64,000 bases of DNA, taken from contig CM034608.1 of NCBI GenBank assembly GCA_020091685.1, positions 3,033,590 to 3,097,589 on the forward strand. The letters run 5' to 3'. The notes beneath the pieces were generated by a model. That model was not told the origin of the DNA. It saw only the letters and a program-made list of their open reading frames with translations, and ran no database searches. The translations under genes and the position numbers were made by a program. The first letter of the stretch is position 1. Each line of letters opens with the position of its first letter. Source of the DNA: Lutjanus erythropterus. Taxonomy: Eukaryota; Chordata; Actinopteri; Lutjaniformes; Lutjanidae. This document shows, piece after piece, positions 58,124-64,000 of the stretch.

Positions 58124-58935
58124 TTAAAGGGACAGTTCAGGCCAAAATCAAAACTACAGCTCTGGAAAAACTGTATTATCGGAAATGATCAGCTTCTCTG
58201 TGTTTTCCATTTACAGTCCAGGTGTGAGTTTGGGTAAAATGAACATTCCTGTTTTAATCTATAAACCAGTGGCTTTCAAACAGCACACCCACCAAGGCAC
58301 ACCTGCAGCGATAAGTAGATTATTAAATTAATTGCCAACTATTTTGAAAAGCGATTAATCGGTTTGAGTAATTTTTTAAGGAAAAAAAACCATAAAATTC
58401 TCTGAGTCCAGCTTCTTAAATGTAAATAGTTTCTTTACTCCTTCATGAGAGCAAACTGAATCTCTTTGGTTTGTGGACAAAAGGAGACATTTGAGGACGT
58501 CATTCCTGACTTTATCAGTCATCTATGTGATTGTTTTGGTTTGAGTTGCTGAGTTTTTGAGATGTTCTGTTTACATCCTGCACTGTCATGAGGACAAGCC
58601 TCTCACTTTCTTCTGCTCGGTGATTCGGTTGGTGGGCGTAGTTGTGTAGAAAGAGAGTAGTTCCTACGTGAAACTGCTCACAGCAAGCTGTGTGGGTTAT
58701 CTTTAGTAACCGGATCATGATTTCTGGAAAGAGGCATTGCTGTTACATGTATTTTTTTGGCACTTTGAACACCACAACCCGTGCCCCATTTAGTCCCATT
58801 AATATTGGAGAGGAGAGCCAGACATCTCTATGACCAAAACTCTGCAGCTCACACCAAAACCATCTAGATGAATAAATAACTCTACAGGCCAGGGGGAAAT
58901 ATGTATCTTGATTTGGAGGTGAACTGTCCCTTTAA
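58124..58935. mobile_element. MITE with perfect 16-bp TTAA-type inverted ends
   Basis: The left end TTAAAGGGACAGTTCA is exactly mirrored by TGAACTGTCCCTTTAA at 58920-58935. The body is 812 bp. The right half shares phrases with the MITE copies in LRSAM1 introns. The terminal TTAA suggests a piggyBac-type target site. Confidence 0.75.
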
Positions 58936-59079
58936 TGCAGGGCTTTTTTCAGTCTGAATCATTGGAAACAGTCTCTGTACTGACAAGAAGAAAACACGCT
59001 CTTCTCTTGTAAGTATATGAGTGAGAGTATATGTCAATAAAAGTCCCCTTACAGATACGAAGAACAGCTTTTGTGTTTT

Positions 59080-59470
59080 CTGTTTCCAAAGGAAAGAGTA
59101 AAACACTCCAAGAAAGAGTTTGCCAGTGTCTCTGGTTAATTGACTTAAGAAGTAAAATCACCACTCAGTGGTTTTGAGACCCCAGGTTTCATCAATACAA
59201 CAGAAAGATTGAAAGGCTCTCAGAAAGAGGCTTGGGGTATCTGTGATTCATTGCCTTGTGTTGATAGATCACTACTTCAAAGTTCAAGGACCCTGGTTTG
59301 ATCCTTGTCTTAGTTCTGAGACCCGCTTCCAAAGGAAAGAGTGAAAAGCTCTAAGAAAGAGTCTTCATGTATCTCTGAGTCATTGATTTAAGAAGATAGA
59401 TCACTGGTTTCAAGTTCTGAGGAACCAGGTTCAGTCCTTGGGTTGGTTTTGAGCTGAAGTTGATGCAGAG
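59080..59470. repeat. ~125-bp tandem repeat, three units, tRNA-like wording
   Basis: Three units start at about 59085, 59200 and 59328. Each has TTCCAAAGGAAAGAGT or a related start, an AAGCTCTAAGAAAGAGT phrase, then GATAGATCACTGGTTTCAAG and a box B-like GGTTTGATCC or GGTTCAGTCC. The last part resembles a tRNA T-arm, but I could not fold a full cloverleaf. Confidence 0.6.
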
Positions 59471-61295
59471 AGACGGTTCAAGAGGACGACCTGCTAAGAT
59501 TTAACTTCAACTCAGTGTTGGATTGAATCCTGCTTGAAGACATGTTGTCTTTAAAGACACCAGCAGAGCAACGCCCCCTACAGGCTTCTCTGCCTCACTG
59601 TGTATGTTGTGGATATTAAAAAAGATTCAAGATTGATTTGTAATTTTTATTTTATTTTGAGTGCAAATTGAATATAAAACTGATTTCGCTTTGATTTTGT
59701 TTGCACCTGAATCATCAGTTATTTTTCCACTGTGCTGCCTTCAAAATCCCTAAAAATAAATATGAAAAAAAAATCTTTAATTAAATTTGATTATGTTTAA
59801 TGGTGGTTTTTAGTTTTATAAGATCAATTAATTGATTAATTGAATTTTGAACATAGATATGATGATTTTATGGTAAATCAACTTTTATTTTACATATAGC
59901 CAACAAGAAACAGACACACACACAACAAAAATCCTATCCTAAAATAATTTTTAATACTTTCCATGAAATAACACATACCAGTTGTACTTTTGCATATTGA
60001 TAAGGGGAAACAGTCCACGCAACAGTGTGGCCATAACAGTTATGCAAATATTATGTGTTTATTTTCATTTTCATTTGTGTTATAATTTGTTTTAGAATTA
60101 ATGAGTCTAAAATTAAATTAAAATTAAACCTGAAAGCCCTAATTACTATATTTATGTTTTTAAAAAAGTAAATAAATTAAAAAAATTCATGATGAAACGA
60201 TTCTCGAAGATCATACAGTTTTCTCCAGTCCCTTTGAGGATCCATACATTTTTCATATTTTAATGCGACTGTCAACCTGCTGGTAGAGACCGAAGTTGGG
60301 GACTCTTATTTTGAAGGCGGCACAGTGAAAACTATTTTTATGAAGTTGTATATTGATTTATTGGTTGTATATCGGTTCTGCAGCGAAAACCAAATATTAT
60401 TTCCTCATTTCTGTCACTCTCAAGTTCAGTCAAAAAATTAAGTAAAATCAGTAATACCAAAAAAACGTACTTAAAGTATGGAAATTAATAATAAAAAAAT
60501 AATAATTTAGTTATTTTAAACTAAACAACAAACAAACAAACTTTTTACAAAAGTAAAAAAAAGAACTATTTTGATTATTGATTGTACTTCATGCAAAAAA
60601 TTGCAGAAAATGCTGTTTTCAGCCTTTCAAACATGGAGATTCACAACTTTTAATGTAATGTCATTTCTATAACATCAACATTTACTTTTGGCCCGCGGTC
60701 CTCAACCACAATTCATGTTTGGTCCTTCATGGGGAATTTGGACCTCTAGTCCTGAAAACCTTCTTAAAACATGTGAAAACACTCTGTTGTTGCTGTTTTT
60801 GTGTTTTTATCAATTCTGAACTTATCAAAATGATCTGGAAATGAATGTCTGAAGCTTGCCTCAAAGAAAGATGCAGCATTTCACCCTTCGCTAAGTCCCG
60901 CCCTCCTTAGTTACTGTTGCTAAGTGATAAACTTTCCATTCTCGCACTGCATTTCTGCAGTTTACAGTGATATCAGTGGCAGATTGAACATGGAAGCAAC
61001 TGTTGAAACATGAGGTCTTTGAATCCTTAGAGAAGTTAACAAAAGCAGCCTCTCATTTCTGAGAAATGACTCAAGTAGATTTCAGAAGTGTAGCTGGCTG
61101 ATGTAAGCTAATGCTGACTCACTGACTTGGCCGAAAAGTCTGTTTTAATGTTTCCATCTGACACATTTTATATTTCTAGTATTATGTTAGTATGCACCAA
61201 CATGCCACAGCAAATTCCTTGTAAGTGAAAACCTACTTGGCAATAAAGCCATTTCTGATTTTGACATTTTCATAACCTGGCTGACTGAGTCTCAC

Positions 61296-61987
<692 letters not shown>

Positions 61988-64000
61988 CTACAACAACAAC
62001 GACAACAACAACAAAACACATGCAAACAACAAGATGTTAACAATAACTAGAAAATTTCACATAATATTTGGAGTGTGCCTGATGCTCACTGCCGACTAGT
62101 ATCCCCACCATAATGCCAGCAGTATTAATAGCAGTAGATGTATCATTGAGGTTGTGTGTGTCTGTGCACATGTATGTGCTGTTGCGTGCATGTGTGTATG
62201 TATGTGAGTGTGTGTATCTCTGTGTATGTCAGTAAAAGTCCCCTTACAGATAAAAAGAACAGCTTTTGTGTGTGTATAAAGTTTCTAAAATTTCAAAATT
62301 GGACACTTCAGGTGTAATTCTCTCTGTGTAAGGTTTGAACAGCCAAAAAAAACGCTTTAGGTCAATCCACCAATCAGAAGACAGGACCAGCCTCAGGTTG
62401 GTTTATTCAGCCAATCGCCTGTGTGCAACAGAACATTCAATTTTAAATACTCCAAAAAGAGGCAAAAGTTGAGACACCATACCTCTCAAACTACAGCTGT
62501 TTAATGAAACACCGTAACTGCTACAGTTAAAAACCACATACGGTGAGTAAGAGGACAGGTTGCAGAACGTGATGGTGCAAATTTTATTTCTGTAGTGTGA
62601 AAAATGTGGCCACCAAAAAACTGGAATCATCTGCTTTCTTTCAGAAATTTTGGCTCTTGCTTAACATGGGAGTGAATGGGGCAGTTGGTTGGACTTGTTG
62701 TCCTTTTGGACCTCTGCCTCGGAGTTTAAGAGAAGATTTCTAGATGATTTTACAGCTCCTCTCCACTCTAACAACTGCACGAAATACACACCCATTATAA
62801 AGTCTGAAACAGACTGAAAATCTCCCAAAACGAAAACTGTGATTTCATTAATCAAAAATCAAAAATCCCATTCACTTTGAATGGGAAATTATTTGCAATT
62901 TCATGGAAATGGTTTAGTGAATCGTTAACAAAAGTCATGGCACCCTTGTCCTGAATTTTCCCCACAAGTGTTGATGTCCTTTTGGTGTACATGCTCCCGA
63001 CGGTGTGGGACTAGTTACGTGCTGAAAATCTGGCGGAAGAAAAATAATAAGAAAAAGTATGGAGGATTATATATAGTATGCCTCTTCAGGTACACTGAAT
63101 AAAAAGTTAACCTGATTTTACAAGAAGGGCATTTTTATAGCACTTACTGAGCCCAGTCTACACATACATCAGCTCACTCAAACTGACTAATGTTAACTGT
63201 AATATATAACAGTTTGAACTGCTGAGTGTGTGAATCCTGACTTGAGAAAGTTGTAAACTTCACTTATTGTTACAGTATAATGGACCACTGGTGCAGCAGC
63301 ACACCATGTGTGAGACAATTGTGATTGATTGCATAAAATATGTCAAAATAAACCATCTTGTTGTAGTTCTGGTTTACTGAAAATGGACAATATCTGATAT
63401 CTGATTAGGATCAGTCTGCAGTTAAAAGGATAGTTCATCCAAAAATGAGAATTCAGTCATTATCTACTCACCCTCATGCTGACTGAAGGTCAGGTTTAGT
63501 TTTTTAGTCCACAAAACACTGCTGGAGTTTCACAGGAAAACAGAGTTGCAGAATCTCCCAAACAGTGGAAGTGAATGGTGACCAGCTTTCAAATATAAAA
63601 AACAGAAAGAAAAAAAAAGGCAGACATTGCTGTCCAACTTAGATTCCATGCATTGAGTCTTCTCATAACAGGACATCTTATTCTCAAATAAATCAAATTA
63701 AATCAAAACTGAGGTTCACTGTCTTCTTCCTTCACACACACTGATCACTGCAGTCTCTGCATCCTCACTGGGACAATCAGCAGATGTGGTTCAGCTGGTC
63801 AGCAACCCTTGTCCTGACTTCCCTCCTGACTATGGGTTTTGTAGTCTTTTAATGGATGTCATGATGGGTTGTAGTCCTTGCTGCAGCCAGCCAGAGGTGA
63901 TATATCTCCCCTCTATGACACAACCTCTCATTACGTCAGTCTACAATACTCACAGTACTCACACACTGTCTTCTGCAAATCAAACATATAATAACAACAA
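61988..64000. other. Right flank, repeats only
   Basis: No gene is recognised. The part at 62340-62960 contains a fish repeat with the palindromic words CCATTCACTTTGAATGGGAA. From 63422 the phrase AAAAGGATAGTTCATCCAAA, AATGAGAATTCAG, CTCACCCTCATGCTGA is the start of another very common fish DNA element whose right end I cannot define. Confidence 0.55.

Larger units (their letters stand above)
57765..61295. other. Intergenic stretch between NDOR1 and the STAT1-like fragment
   Basis: No gene is seen. It holds the NDOR1 3' untranslated region (end uncertain; an AATAAA occurs at 59036-59041), a complete MITE (58124-58935) and a tandem repeat (59080-59470). From 59.6 to 61.2 kb it is AT-rich without recognisable features. 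I looked for and did not find the SH2-domain exons expected to follow the STAT1-like exons. Confidence 0.5.

Noticed and set aside
57765..61295. Missing STAT SH2 exons
   Set aside because: Searched on the minus strand for linker-end and SH2 phrases and found none, so the gene was not extended.

Overview
The window is nuclear DNA from a ray-finned fish, most likely a percomorph. It has vertebrate genes with many short exons, AT-rich introns and intergenic DNA, many microsatellites, teleost-type inverted-repeat elements, Tc1/mariner relics and several LINE clades. Nothing looks bacterial, organellar or viral. Two intact vertebrate genes could be rebuilt exon by exon, and both give continuous reading frames of the expected length.

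Layout. (1) 1-2867: no gene recognised, one inverted-repeat element. (2) 2868-about 22.5 kb, + strand: LRSAM1, an E3 ubiquitin ligase with leucine-rich repeats, coiled coil, SAM, P(S/T)AP motifs and a RING. It has 24 coding exons and 732 codons plus stop. Its introns carry small transposons, two Tc1 relics in opposite orientation, and microsatellites. (3) 25.2-26.3 kb, + strand: a partial inverted copy of a DNase II exon and its intron minisatellite. (4) 28,958-37,675, - strand: a six-exon DNase II gene. It keeps both HxK motifs but has a one-base deletion in its third exon and no visible start codon, so it is probably a pseudogene. A 5'-truncated Tx1/L1-like LINE sits in its last intron. (5) 37.8-49.3 kb: repeat-rich DNA with an L2/CR1-like relic, an R2/R4-like LINE relic and a short transposon family with roughly 43-bp terminal inverted repeats. 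(6) 49.4-57,764, + strand: NDOR1, a diflavin reductase of 594 codons plus stop in 14 coding exons. (7) 61,296-61,987, - strand: three exons of a STAT1-like gene with nothing recognisable on either side, a relic fragment. (8) 62-64 kb: repeats only.

The genes do not form a functional unit. LRSAM1 acts in ubiquitin-dependent sorting and autophagy of bacteria, NDOR1 in electron transfer for cytosolic iron-sulfur cluster assembly, DNase II in lysosomal DNA digestion, and STAT1 in interferon signalling. I found no convincing novel biological system. The items most worth a second look are the inverted Tc1 pair around LRSAM1 exons 11-12, the decaying DNase II locus with its inverted duplicate, the orphan STAT1-like exons, and a stop-free in-frame 93-bp intron in NDOR1.
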